From: Bradyrhizobiaceae bacterium PARB1 | GTDB lineage: Bacteria > Pseudomonadota > Alphaproteobacteria > Rhizobiales > Xanthobacteraceae | Length of the DNA: 64,000 nt | NCBI GenBank assembly: GCA_002256345.1 | Contig: NKIY01000006.1 | Span: 186,001 to 250,000, forward strand | Reading direction: 5' to 3' | Shown here: positions 55,646-63,973 of the stretch, in pieces | How positions within the stretch are numbered: position 1 is the first letter of the stretch | How the letters are laid out: the number at the start of each line of letters is the position of its first letter | Made by a program: the position numbers and the translations under genes | The notes under the pieces: model-generated | The model's database searches: none | What the model was told of the DNA's origin: nothing | Seen by the model: only the letters and a program-made list of their open reading frames with translations

Positions 55646-56017
55646 GTGAACCTCACGCATATCCATGAATTCACCAAAGCGATGCAGCGCAAGGACCTCG
55701 AGGCCATGCTCAGCCACATGGCCGATGACATCGTGCTGAAGACGCCGCTCGCTGCCGAGCCATTCAGGGGCAAGGCAGCGATCCGGCCGGTGGTGACAGC
55801 GCTGCTGGGTGTCGTCGATGCATTCGACTTCCGCGAAGTACTGCAGGGCCCTGAACATGTGTCCACATTCTTCGGCATCACCGTCGGCAACGAACAACTC
55901 GATGGCGTCGACTACTGGCGTCTGAACGATGCCGGCTTGATCCAGGAAATGACAGTGCTGTGGCGACCGCTGCCTGCGGCGCTGGCCGTCGAGAAGAAGC
56001 TCGCGGCAACCGCGTAG
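55646..56017 (+). CDS. NTF2/SnoaL-like protein
   Basis: A 123-residue cone-fold protein. The GTG at 55646 has AGGAGA six bases upstream. The pattern HEFTKAMQRKDLEAMLSHMADDIVLKTPLAAEPFRGKAAIRPVV is typical of nuclear-transport-factor-2-like/SnoaL domains, used as isomerases, hydrolases or binding proteins. Function cannot be assigned. It follows the isonitrile hydratase-like gene by 40 bases on the same strand and may share its transcript. Confidence 0.8.
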   Translation: MNLTHIHEFTKAMQRKDLEAMLSHMADDIVLKTPLAAEPFRGKAAIRPVVTALLGVVDAFDFREVLQGPEHVSTFFGITVGNEQLDGVDYWRLNDAGLIQEMTVLWRPLPAALAVEKKLAATA

Positions 56018-56023
56018 ACAGCG

Positions 56024-57523
56024 TCACCTCTTCGGCCGCTTCGGTGTTTTACTAGAGCGGCTGTGCGGCGTGGCGGTGTCGCGCAGGACCTGTCCGATGA
56101 TAGCGGCAGCCTTGTCGATCTCCTGCTCGTTCCAGGCGGCAAAACCCAGGAACAATCCCTGGGCGCTGGCCGGCCCGGCGAAATGCATGGAGAGCGCCCG
56201 CGCCGTTACGCCTAGCTCGGCCAGCCGGGCCGAAATGGCACGGTCGTTGCGATGCGGGTCCAGATAAGCAAGCAACTGCATGCCACCGGCCGGTGACTCG
56301 ATCGTCAGGTGATCGCCGGCATGCGTGCGCAGCGCCTGCAGCAGATGATCGCGTCTGCTGCGATAGACGCGCGTCATCTTGCGGATATGCGCCGCGAAGT
56401 GTCCGTCGTCGATGAACTCGGCCAGCGCATCCTGCACCGGCGCCGGCACGATGTGGCTGCCGTGGCGCTGCGCCTTTTCGAACAGATCGGCGAGATCCGG
56501 CGGTACGATGGCGTAGCCGCTGCGCACGTCTGAAAACATCGATTTCGAGAAGGTGCCGACATAGAACACGCGGCCGTTGTCATCGAGGCCCTGCAGGGCG
56601 GCGACAGGGCGGCCGTCATAGTGGAATTCGCTGTCATAGTCGTCCTCGACGATCGCAGCGCCGATGTCATTTGCAAAACCGAGCAACTGCTGCCGACGAC
56701 TGACAGGCATCAGCCGTCCGGTGGGATGCTGATGCGACGGCGTCACGAAGATCAGCCGCGGACGATCGCGGCGCCCCTTGAAGGCGAGGCCGCCGCGATC
56801 CAGCGCAATGCCGCGCACAGCGGCGCCGGCCGCATCCAGCGCCGCGCGGGCGCCGCCATAGCCGGGGCTTTCGACCCAGGCGAGATCGCCGGCATCGAGC
56901 AGCACGCGGGCGATCAGCTCCAGCGAAGCCTGTGCCGACGGCATGATGATGATCTGCCGCGCCTCGGCCCTGACGCCGCGATGTTCGGTGAGATGGCGGA
57001 GCAGGGCAGTGCGCAGCGATGCGCGATTGATCGCGGGATCGCCGCTCGGCGCGCGCCGTGCGGCGCGGCGCAGGCAGCGCGCCCAGATGTCATGGGGAAA
57101 CAGCCGGCTATCGGCGAGCACCGTGGCCAGCGGCTGCGGCTGCCCCTTGTTGACGAATGGCCAGTCCGACTTCCGGACGCGCTCGGCCCAGCGCGACAGG
57201 CCGAGAGGTTTCGGCGCCTTGCCGGCGATGTTGCGGCCGGTGAGCAGAGTCTGGCGCTCGGCGGCGGCGACCGTGGGGCGTCGCCCCGGCGTGACGTCGA
57301 GATAGCCTTCCATCGCCAGCTGATCGATGACGGCCGAGACGGTGTTGCGCGCGAGGCCAAGTTGCAGCGCGCAGTCGCGGCCCGACGGCAGGCGATGGCC
57401 TGGCGGCAGCGCGCCGCTCAGGATCGCCGCGCGGAGCTGATCGTAGAGCTGCCGTGTCAGGGGGGCGCTGCTCGCGGATCCGCGCTCGATATCGATCAGC
57501 CCCGCGAGAATGTCGCCCATCAA
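56024..57523 (-). CDS. MocR-type transcriptional regulator (GntR HTH plus aminotransferase domain)
   Basis: A 499-residue PLP-dependent regulator. The GntR winged-helix domain (about 18-83: LTRQLYDQLRAAILSGALPPGHRLPSGRDCALQLGLARNTVSAVIDQLAMEGYL) is followed by a fold-type I aminotransferase domain (about 120-480) with DDYDSEF and the PLP-lysine segment YVGTFSKSMFSDVRSGY. It is divergent to an EamA transporter gene with 106 bases between them; MocR regulators commonly control such neighbours. Candidate direct-repeat sites lie in that gap. Confidence 0.92.
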   Translation of the reverse strand: MMGDILAGLIDIERGSASSAPLTRQLYDQLRAAILSGALPPGHRLPSGRDCALQLGLARNTVSAVIDQLAMEGYLDVTPGRRPTVAAAERQTLLTGRNIAGKAPKPLGLSRWAERVRKSDWPFVNKGQPQPLATVLADSRLFPHDIWARCLRRAARRAPSGDPAINRASLRTALLRHLTEHRGVRAEARQIIIMPSAQASLELIARVLLDAGDLAWVESPGYGGARAALDAAGAAVRGIALDRGGLAFKGRRDRPRLIFVTPSHQHPTGRLMPVSRRQQLLGFANDIGAAIVEDDYDSEFHYDGRPVAALQGLDDNGRVFYVGTFSKSMFSDVRSGYAIVPPDLADLFEKAQRHGSHIVPAPVQDALAEFIDDGHFAAHIRKMTRVYRSRRDHLLQALRTHAGDHLTIESPAGGMQLLAYLDPHRNDRAISARLAELGVTARALSMHFAGPASAQGLFLGFAAWNEQEIDKAAAIIGQVLRDTATPHSRSSKTPKRPKR

Positions 57524-57526
57524 ACT

Positions 57527-57572
57527 GGCTCAGTAATTTTTACAGAAATGGATCTTTGATTGGGGCCAGTAA
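57527..57572. promoter_or_regulatory. Candidate MocR operator (direct repeat)
   Basis: GGCTCAGTAA (57527-57536) and GGGCCAGTAA (57563-57572) are near-identical and 36 bases apart in direct orientation. They lie in the space between the divergent MocR and EamA genes. MocR regulators typically bind direct repeats in such positions. Confidence 0.4.
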
Positions 57573-57629
57573 AACCTAGTGTCATCCGTCTGTCGAGTGC
57601 GCCAAGCACCGAAGCCGTGAGATGAAGCC

Positions 57630-58586
57630 ATGTCCGAATATCCCCTGTCGCGCCGCACGGCGCTGCTGTTGTTTGCCGTCGTCGTGACCATGTGGGGGCT
57701 GAACTGGACGTTGACGAAATTTCTGGTGCAGCACATTCCGCCGCTGTGGTCTGTGGCCCTCCGAGCCTTGGTCGCCACGCTCGCTGTGGGAGCAATTACG
57801 CTTGCGCGCGGGCAGTTCATCGTGCCGCGGCGCGGCGACATGCCTGTCATCGTCAGTGTCGCAGTGCTGCATATGGGGGCGTTCTCGGTGCTGGTCGCCT
57901 TCGGGCTGCAATTCGTCCCGGTCGGCCGTTCTATTGTGCTCGGCTACACCACACCGCTCTGGGTCGCGCCGGCCGCGTGGTTGCTGCTGCGCGAGCCCGT
58001 TCCGCGAGAACGTCTGTTCGGCATTGTCCTCGGACTTGCCGGCATCGCTGTCATGTTCAACCCGGCGGCATTCGATTGGAGCAACGGCAATGCGCTGATC
58101 GGCAGCGGGTTGTTGCTGCTCGCGGCTCTGTGCTGGGCGGCGAACATCGTCTATGTCCGCGGTCACCGTTGGATCTCCGAACCGTTCCAATTGATGTTCT
58201 GGCAGGCGCTGCTCGCGAACGTACTGCTGACATCGCTGGCGCTCGTGCGCGAGGGTGTCCCGGATATCGCCTGGACGCGCGAACTCGTTGGAGCACTGCT
58301 GTTCGGTGGGATCTTCGGCACAGCGTTGGCGCACTGGGCGATGGTGATCATCAACCGTAGTCTGCCGGCGACCATCACGTCCCTTGGCCTGCTGGCAACG
58401 CCGGTGATGGGCGTCGCGATTTCTGCGCTGGTGCTGGGCGAGGCGATCGAGCTGTCGCTGATCGTTGCGATGAGCATGATCCTCGGCGGGATCTTTATCG
58501 GAACGATGTCACGGCGCCCGCCGGATGTCGTGCCGGCCGTGCAGCCTATCCCAGCTGCTGCCCGACCATCCCGCCGATCGCCTTGA
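57630..58586 (+). CDS. EamA/DMT family transporter
   Basis: A 318-residue, ten-helix drug/metabolite transporter with two EamA repeats (about 10-140 and 155-290). The first begins LLLFAVVVTMWGLNWTLTKFLVQHIPP and the second LIGSGLLLLAALCWAANIVYVRG. The last 30 residues are a polar cytosolic tail. It is probably controlled by the divergent MocR gene. The gene's 3' end overlaps the 3' end of the convergent beta-lactamase gene by 41 bases. Confidence 0.88.
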   Translation: MSEYPLSRRTALLLFAVVVTMWGLNWTLTKFLVQHIPPLWSVALRALVATLAVGAITLARGQFIVPRRGDMPVIVSVAVLHMGAFSVLVAFGLQFVPVGRSIVLGYTTPLWVAPAAWLLLREPVPRERLFGIVLGLAGIAVMFNPAAFDWSNGNALIGSGLLLLAALCWAANIVYVRGHRWISEPFQLMFWQALLANVLLTSLALVREGVPDIAWTRELVGALLFGGIFGTALAHWAMVIINRSLPATITSLGLLATPVMGVAISALVLGEAIELSLIVAMSMILGGIFIGTMSRRPPDVVPAVQPIPAAARPSRRSP

Positions 58587-59403
58587 ACACGGTGTTAAGC
58601 TGCGTCGATGTCGGATTGCCTCCGCGCGTATAGGCGGCGATGATCACAGGGCGGTCCGGCGCCGGCCATACCACAGCGATATCGCCGGCGGCGTCCTTAC
58701 CATTGTTGCCGGTCTTGTCGCCGATCTTCCAGGAGGTGGGCAGACCGGCGCGCAGACGATTGGCGCCGGTCTTGCAGTTCACCATCCACTCGGTCAGTTG
58801 CGCGCGCGATCCCGCCTGCAGCGCATCGCCGAGCACGAAGCGCTGCAGCGTCGTTGCCATGGCGCGCGGCGTCGTGGTGTCCTCGAGCTTGCCGAGCGGC
58901 GTGCGGTTGAGTTCGGGTTCGTCGTGATCGAGGCGCGAGATGCTGTCGCCGTGGTCGCGCCAGAATTTGGTCAGTGCCTGCGGTCCACCAACGCGCGCGA
59001 GCAGCAGATTGGCGCAGGTATTGTCGCTCAGCTCGACGATGGCCTTGGCCATCTCGCCAACGGACAGCGCGCCCTTGGAGAGATTCTCCTTCGCGACCGG
59101 CGCATATGCCAGCAGATCTTTCTGCGTATATGGGACCGTGGCGTCGAGCCGGTCCTGACCGCGATCGACGCGGGCGAGTACGCAGGCGGCGAGGGATGCC
59201 TTGAAGGTGCTGCACATGACGAAGCGGTCGTGGGCACGCCAGGCGAGTTCGGCTCCGCTGGTCAGGTTCTTGGCATAGAGCCCGATGCGCCCGCCGCTGT
59301 CACGCTCATAGGCAGGCAGCGCCGGAGGCGCTTCTTTTGCGAAAGCGGGGGAGGCCGCGAAGGCGGATGCGGAAAGCAGGAAACTGCGTCTATTGATCAT
59401 CAT
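58546..59403 (-). CDS. bla: Class A beta-lactamase with Tat-type signal
   Basis: A 285-residue serine beta-lactamase. The start at 59403 (ATGATG) opens a twin-arginine signal peptide, NRRSFLLSASAFAASPAFA. All class A motifs are present: Ser65-T-F-Lys68 (STFK, Ambler S70/K73), SDN (126-128), Glu162 and Asn166 in EPELN (Ambler E166/N170), and KTG (230-232). Cys64 precedes the active serine, but no cysteine occupies the usual Ambler 238 partner site. The enzyme should be active; the spectrum cannot be read off. A frame extending upstream to 59586 lacks a signal. The gene shares 41 bases of 3' end with the convergent EamA gene. Confidence 0.93.
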   Translation of the reverse strand: MMINRRSFLLSASAFAASPAFAKEAPPALPAYERDSGGRIGLYAKNLTSGAELAWRAHDRFVMCSTFKASLAACVLARVDRGQDRLDATVPYTQKDLLAYAPVAKENLSKGALSVGEMAKAIVELSDNTCANLLLARVGGPQALTKFWRDHGDSISRLDHDEPELNRTPLGKLEDTTTPRAMATTLQRFVLGDALQAGSRAQLTEWMVNCKTGANRLRAGLPTSWKIGDKTGNNGKDAAGDIAVVWPAPDRPVIIAAYTRGGNPTSTQLNTVFKAIGGMVGQQLG

Positions 59404-59455
59404 CCGATCTCGTTCGCAGCCGAACGGGGAGAAATAATGGCGGCCGATGCTGACG

Positions 59456-60418
59456 CTACGCGGTTTGCGCAGCGATGGCCGGTGGCCGCGGCGTGCGGTG
59501 TGCACCGAGGCAGGCGAGGACGCTAAGCACCACGAGCACGAAAGCCGCCATCTCCAGATGGGTTGGAAGCCGCTGCTCCCAGACAAAGCCGTAGATCAGC
59601 GCGAACAGGGTCTCGAACAGGATCATCTGTCCCACCAGCGTCAGCGGCAGAAGCCGGCTCATGCGATTCCACAAGGCGTTGCCAATGATCGATGCGAGCA
59701 CCGCAATTCCGATCGACACGCCGGCAAATTGCGCCCAGGCCGTTGCATCATGCGCGACGCTTCCGAAGATGATGGCAGCCGGAATGAGAACGAGACTCTG
59801 CAGCCCCGTGACGACGCCGGTGAGCAGATTCCAGTCATAGGCGGACACGCTGCCCAGCCGTGCCAGTGCCGCGCGATTGCCGATCGCAAAAATCGTCCAT
59901 GAGACGAGTGCGCCGATGGCGCACAGCAGGCCGATGAGTTGTTCGCCTGTCGTGCCGGTTGATGGCGCTGCCAATGCCTGCACGCCGATACAGATTGCAC
60001 CGGCAGTGCAGAGCAGCAGCGACGGCAACAGGCGACGCAAAGGCACAGCCCCGGTGACGCGGCTGCCGGCGATGGTCACGGCGACGGGCAGGAAACCGAT
60101 CACCAGCGAGGTCATGGCAATGCCGCCCTTCTGCACCGCATTGGTCAGCAAGGCGTAATAGAGCGTGTTGCCGGCGAGGGCGAGCCAGCCGAGTGTGACC
60201 CAATCGTGTCCTTTGAGATTGCTACGCAGCATGCGCCAGTGCGGAGCGATCAGGGCCGCGGAGATCAGGCCGTAAACGAAGTAGCGGCCGGCCGCGAGCT
60301 GCAGCGGGCTGAAAGCCGGGACGAGTTCGGGGGCGAGAAAAACCAGCCCCCACAGTGCGCCGGCGGCCATGCCGAACGCGACCCCAGTCATCGTCGAACC
60401 ACTCATCGCGCCGATCAT
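59456..60418 (-). CDS. DMT family (EamA-type) transporter
   Basis: A 320-residue, ten-helix transporter beginning with TGVAFGMAAGALWGLVFLAPELVPAFSPLQLAAGRYFVYG, a form seen in RhaT/EamA-type permeases. Start choices are 60418, 60406 or 60391; GAGTGAG before 60418 favours it. It is divergent from the Lrp/AsnC regulator, the usual arrangement for an amino-acid or related metabolite exporter under Lrp-family control. Substrate unknown. Confidence 0.85.
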   Translation of the reverse strand: MIGAMSGSTMTGVAFGMAAGALWGLVFLAPELVPAFSPLQLAAGRYFVYGLISAALIAPHWRMLRSNLKGHDWVTLGWLALAGNTLYYALLTNAVQKGGIAMTSLVIGFLPVAVTIAGSRVTGAVPLRRLLPSLLLCTAGAICIGVQALAAPSTGTTGEQLIGLLCAIGALVSWTIFAIGNRAALARLGSVSAYDWNLLTGVVTGLQSLVLIPAAIIFGSVAHDATAWAQFAGVSIGIAVLASIIGNALWNRMSRLLPLTLVGQMILFETLFALIYGFVWEQRLPTHLEMAAFVLVVLSVLACLGAHRTPRPPAIAAQTA

Positions 60419-60512
60419 CTCACTCGCTCTCTCGTCGATTGGGCGAGCAATATCATCGGCGAAGTGATAAAAGCGCCCTCGATTGAACCCTCAAACGCAA
60501 CATTTACTCGTT

Positions 60513-61001
60513 ATGCCTCGCAAATCCGACCCATCTCGCGCGCTGGATTCGTTCGACCGGGCCATCCTCCGGATCGTCCAGCGCGACAACAAGACGCCGC
60601 AGCGCGAGATCGCCGAGACGGTCAATCTCTCGACCGCGGCTGTGCAGCGGCGGATTGCGGCCATGGAAACGGCCGGTGTCATCGCGCGCAATGTAGCGAT
60701 GGTCGATCCGCTGGCGATCGGGCTGACGATCACGGCGATTGTCGAAGTCTATTTGCGGGACGAGCGATCGACGACGGTGGACGCGGCAAAGGCGATTTTC
60801 CGCGCCGCGCCGGAAGTACAGCAATGCTACTACACCACGGGCGGCACCAGCTTCGTGCTCGTCGTCGTGACGAAGACGATGCAGACCTATGAGGCCTTCA
60901 TCCGCCGGCGGTTCGAGGAAAATGAAACCGTGAAGAGTTTTCGCACGCTGGTGGTGATCGATCGCGTGAAGACGCAGACCGAGCTCGCGATCGAGGATTG
61001 A
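60513..61001 (+). CDS. Lrp/AsnC family transcriptional regulator
   Basis: A 162-residue regulator. The N-terminal winged HTH reads LDSFDRAILRIVQRDNKTPQREIAETVNLSTAAVQRRIAAMETAGVI, and the C-terminal RAM/AsnC ligand domain (VEVYLRDERS...VQQCYYTTGGTSFVLVVVTKTMQTYEAFI) is complete. The ATG at 60513 lacks a clear ribosome site. An upstream TTG at 60483 is the alternative. It is divergent from the DMT transporter (94 bases), which is its likely target. Confidence 0.9.
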   Translation: MPRKSDPSRALDSFDRAILRIVQRDNKTPQREIAETVNLSTAAVQRRIAAMETAGVIARNVAMVDPLAIGLTITAIVEVYLRDERSTTVDAAKAIFRAAPEVQQCYYTTGGTSFVLVVVTKTMQTYEAFIRRRFEENETVKSFRTLVVIDRVKTQTELAIED

Positions 61002-61014
61002 GTACGACGTGACG

Positions 61015-61035
61015 CCCGGCGCTTATGGCGCCGGG
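61015..61035. terminator. Hairpin at the convergent 3' ends of lrp-like and GT39-like genes
   Basis: CCCGGCGC (61015-61022) pairs with GCGCCGGG (61028-61035) across a 5-base loop that contains the stop codon of the minus-strand gene. There is no T-tract on either side, so this is a Rho-independent terminator only in outline; it could protect 3' ends of both mRNAs. Confidence 0.45.
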
Positions 61036-62672
61036 ATCGCCAGCAGGCTTGAAATGCTGCTGCCGCGAATGTCGTAGACGCGGGCGAACACGACATCGTC
61101 GCGCTTGATCTCGGCGATCACGGGCGCGGTGAGGCCCTTGCAGTAGAATTCGCCGAGCGTCATCGCGAAGTCAGCGGCATGGCTGTCCCAGCCGATGGTG
61201 AAGTCGGGACCGAGCGCGACCTGGGCCGGACGTTGAGGACCGCACACCGCGACCTTCCACTTGCGGCCGGCCGGCGGATGTTCCTGCCGCTCGTCGATCT
61301 GCTCCCTCAGGGCGTCCGATGCCTGCTTCAGCGCCAGACCCCAATAGTCCAGCATGAACAGCGAGTCGGCCTGGCGCACGGTACCGGCGACATAATTGAA
61401 ATGCGTATATTGATACGGATGCAGGCGGATCATTTCCGCCATCGGCAGCATCAAGCCGAAGGAGAGAAGGGCGACCGCTGCTGCCTGCGCGCCGCGATGA
61501 TTGACGCGCAGCCAGTCCATCAAGGATGCAAAGGCGACACCGGCAAGCACGGTCATCGGCGGAATAACGAAGATGAAATGGCGTATGCCGTTATAGAGCG
61601 CCGGGCGCTTCACCATGGCGATGATCAACGGAAGCATCGCTGCGGCGGTGAGCATCAGCAGGATCGTCTTGCGGCGCGCCGGGACATCCTTGCGCGAGGC
61701 CGAAACGACGGTCAGTGCAATGCCGCCGGCCAGCAACGTGATCAGCGCTTCCGGCAGCTGCAGCGCGAACAGCGTCGGCAGATAGGACCACGGCATGTCC
61801 GGCACCGAGATCATGGCGCCGTCGAACATTTCCTTCCAGGGCTTCTCGAAGAAGGTGGAGAAGTAGGTGAGCGCACGCAGCGGATTGGCCGGTTCGAGGA
61901 TGGACCACGGCCAGATCAGGCCCATGATGAGATAGCCGAAGGCGAGACCGGGCAGCAGCAGATAGACCACATGGAGCAGTCGACGGATCGCTTCGCGCGG
62001 CCCTTGCTGACGCCACTCTTCTAGGAACAGCGGTACGAAGCCGATCAGCGCATAGATCAGCGTCAGGCCGGCGAGGATGCGGCAGCCGATCGAGCAGCCG
62101 GCGCCGATGCCGAGAATCAATACGGTACGCGTCGATGGATTTGGATATTCCTGTACGAGGCGCACGAGGCCGAGCATCAGCACGATCATGGCCACTGCGA
62201 AGGGGGCATCCTTCGGGTTCATGAACATGTGGCCGTAGAAGGTCGGGCACAGAGCGAGCAGCAGCAACGTCACAAGGCCGGCGACGGGGCCTGCGATCCG
62301 ACGGCTGACGCGCCAGGTCACGGCAATTCCGACAATACCAACGATCGCGCCGAGCAGGCGGCGCGTCTCGAACAGTTCGAGCGGGATGATCTTGTGCAGC
62401 AGAGCGGCCGCCATGTCGAAGCCGCCGCCGTACATATAGAGATTGGCGAAGGAGAGGGCGCCGGTGTCGCGAAAGCCGCTGCCGTACATCTTCAGAAGCA
62501 GGTCGGCATATTCGGCATGGGTATAATCGTCCCAGCCGAGGCCGTAGTCACGGAATGTGAAACTGGCGATGATGCTGACCACGACCAGCGCTACAATGGC
62601 GAGGTCGTCACACGTCTTTTCCAGCGAGCGCCGCACGGGCGTTTCGATGGCCGCGGTCGTAATCGATGACAT
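61023..62672 (-). CDS. Polytopic glycosyltransferase-like membrane protein (GT39/GT-C type)
   Basis: A 549-residue protein with about ten to twelve membrane helices. The first periplasmic loop holds the acidic motif FRDYGLGWDDYTHAEYADLLLKM, typical of GT-C glycosyltransferases (GT39/ArnT-like), which take sugars from polyprenyl phosphates. A soluble domain follows the last helix (about 420-549). The start at 62672 is preferred over an upstream ATG at 62747 because the extension is not membrane-like. No sugar-synthesis gene is adjacent, so the acceptor is unknown. Confidence 0.75.
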   Translation of the reverse strand: MSSITTAAIETPVRRSLEKTCDDLAIVALVVVSIIASFTFRDYGLGWDDYTHAEYADLLLKMYGSGFRDTGALSFANLYMYGGGFDMAAALLHKIIPLELFETRRLLGAIVGIVGIAVTWRVSRRIAGPVAGLVTLLLLALCPTFYGHMFMNPKDAPFAVAMIVLMLGLVRLVQEYPNPSTRTVLILGIGAGCSIGCRILAGLTLIYALIGFVPLFLEEWRQQGPREAIRRLLHVVYLLLPGLAFGYLIMGLIWPWSILEPANPLRALTYFSTFFEKPWKEMFDGAMISVPDMPWSYLPTLFALQLPEALITLLAGGIALTVVSASRKDVPARRKTILLMLTAAAMLPLIIAMVKRPALYNGIRHFIFVIPPMTVLAGVAFASLMDWLRVNHRGAQAAAVALLSFGLMLPMAEMIRLHPYQYTHFNYVAGTVRQADSLFMLDYWGLALKQASDALREQIDERQEHPPAGRKWKVAVCGPQRPAQVALGPDFTIGWDSHAADFAMTLGEFYCKGLTAPVIAEIKRDDVVFARVYDIRGSSISSLLAIPAP

Positions 62673-63034
62673 GGCTATAGACGATCCGGTGTCCCAAACC
62701 CAAACAATGGCTCGGCATTGCGCTTTTTGAGCCTTGTTCCCCGGCATCGGTATAGCGCGTTTATATTTTCGAGTAATTGAGAATTGTGGCTGAAATTCTC
62801 TTAAATGACGTGCACTGCAGCAATATAAAAGCTTTGTTTTTTAGCTGTTCCACGTCCGTGCCGCGCGCCGACGCGGTAGCCGGGCAAGGTATCGCGGCGC
62901 CTGAAAGCTGTTTCGGCGTTGTGGCTTACCCCAAGCTGTGAACGCAAAATTGCCGTTTGGCGAACTGCGTCATATGACGCTATCGTGCGTATGTGACGAG
63001 ACTCGCGGGGTGTCCGTCCAGGAGTTTGAAGACC
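62673..63034. other. Intergenic region between divergent genes
   Basis: 362 bases without a supported gene. The part 62755-62840 is AT-richer than the surroundings and is the likely promoter region. I see no RNA gene or operator that I can name. Confidence 0.5.
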
Positions 63035-63973
63035 ATGATAGTGCTGCTGATTGCCGGGATAGGGGTCATCCTGGCGGGCCTCGCGGCGATCGGATTTGGG
63101 GTTCCGGTCAAGGAATTCGGGTTCGGCAACACACTGATCCTGACCGGTGCGGTCGGCGTGTGCACCGGTCTGATCATGATCAGTCTGGGCCTCGTGGTGC
63201 GCGAGATGCGCAGGCTGGCTGAGGCGCTTGCGGTGCCCGAGCCGCGCGTTGCAGCCCCGCTGCCGCGCCGGGAACTAAAACTGCCGTCGGCTCCCCTGGA
63301 GATCGACGACGAAAGCGAGGAGATGGCGGCTCCGCCGCCCTTCGCCCGTGAGACCCCTCCGCGGCCAATGCCGACCGGCCCGGAACCTGGCGTGCCGCCG
63401 TGGCAGGACGAAGTGTTGCGCGATCGCGAGCGTCTCGCCGCTGCAGCGGGCAGCACGGCCGAGGAGCCGAAGCGCCGCAATCTGCTTTTCACCTCAACCC
63501 GCCGCGACCGCGAGAAGGACCGCACGGATGCCGTCGCGCAGGCGCTTGAGCTCGATCTTGCAGGGCCGGCACCCGTGCCGCCACGCGAGGAAGCGTCGCG
63601 CTTCGACGAAGCCCCGCAAGCCGATGAGGCGCCGCGTTTCGAGGATGCGTGGCCGCAAAACGAGCGTCCTTCGCCTCAGTCGGAGCGCCCGCGTTTTTCC
63701 GATGCGATCCGTCAGGCGGCGCGCGCCTCGGCCACCCACGCTGAACGGTTCGGCGATCGGCTGCCCGATCCGAGCGAGATCCCCGATCGCGACGAACCGG
63801 CACCCACCGCCCCTGCGCGCGCTCCCGGCGTCACGGTGCTGAAATCCGGCGTCGTCGACGGCATGGCCTATTCGCTCTATTCGGACGGCTCCATCGAGGC
63901 GCAGATGCCCGAAGGTTTGATGCGCTTTGCCTCCATCGACGAATTGCGTGAACATCTCGAGAATCGCAGCTGA
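63035..63973 (+). CDS. Membrane-anchored proline-rich hypothetical protein
   Basis: A 312-residue protein. AGGAG and GAAGAC precede the ATG at 63035; a frame extending upstream to 62993 is not favoured. Two membrane helices (about 2-22 and 31-55) form a hairpin. A long low-complexity, charged, proline-rich middle (about 70-255, with repeats of the form RFDEAPQADEAPRFEDAWPQNERPSPQSERPRF) is probably disordered. A compact C-terminal module (about 268-312) ends LMRFASIDELREHLENRS. I recognise no family. The conserved tail suggests a protein-binding element held near the membrane. Confidence 0.72.
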   Translation: MIVLLIAGIGVILAGLAAIGFGVPVKEFGFGNTLILTGAVGVCTGLIMISLGLVVREMRRLAEALAVPEPRVAAPLPRRELKLPSAPLEIDDESEEMAAPPPFARETPPRPMPTGPEPGVPPWQDEVLRDRERLAAAAGSTAEEPKRRNLLFTSTRRDREKDRTDAVAQALELDLAGPAPVPPREEASRFDEAPQADEAPRFEDAWPQNERPSPQSERPRFSDAIRQAARASATHAERFGDRLPDPSEIPDRDEPAPTAPARAPGVTVLKSGVVDGMAYSLYSDGSIEAQMPEGLMRFASIDELREHLENRS

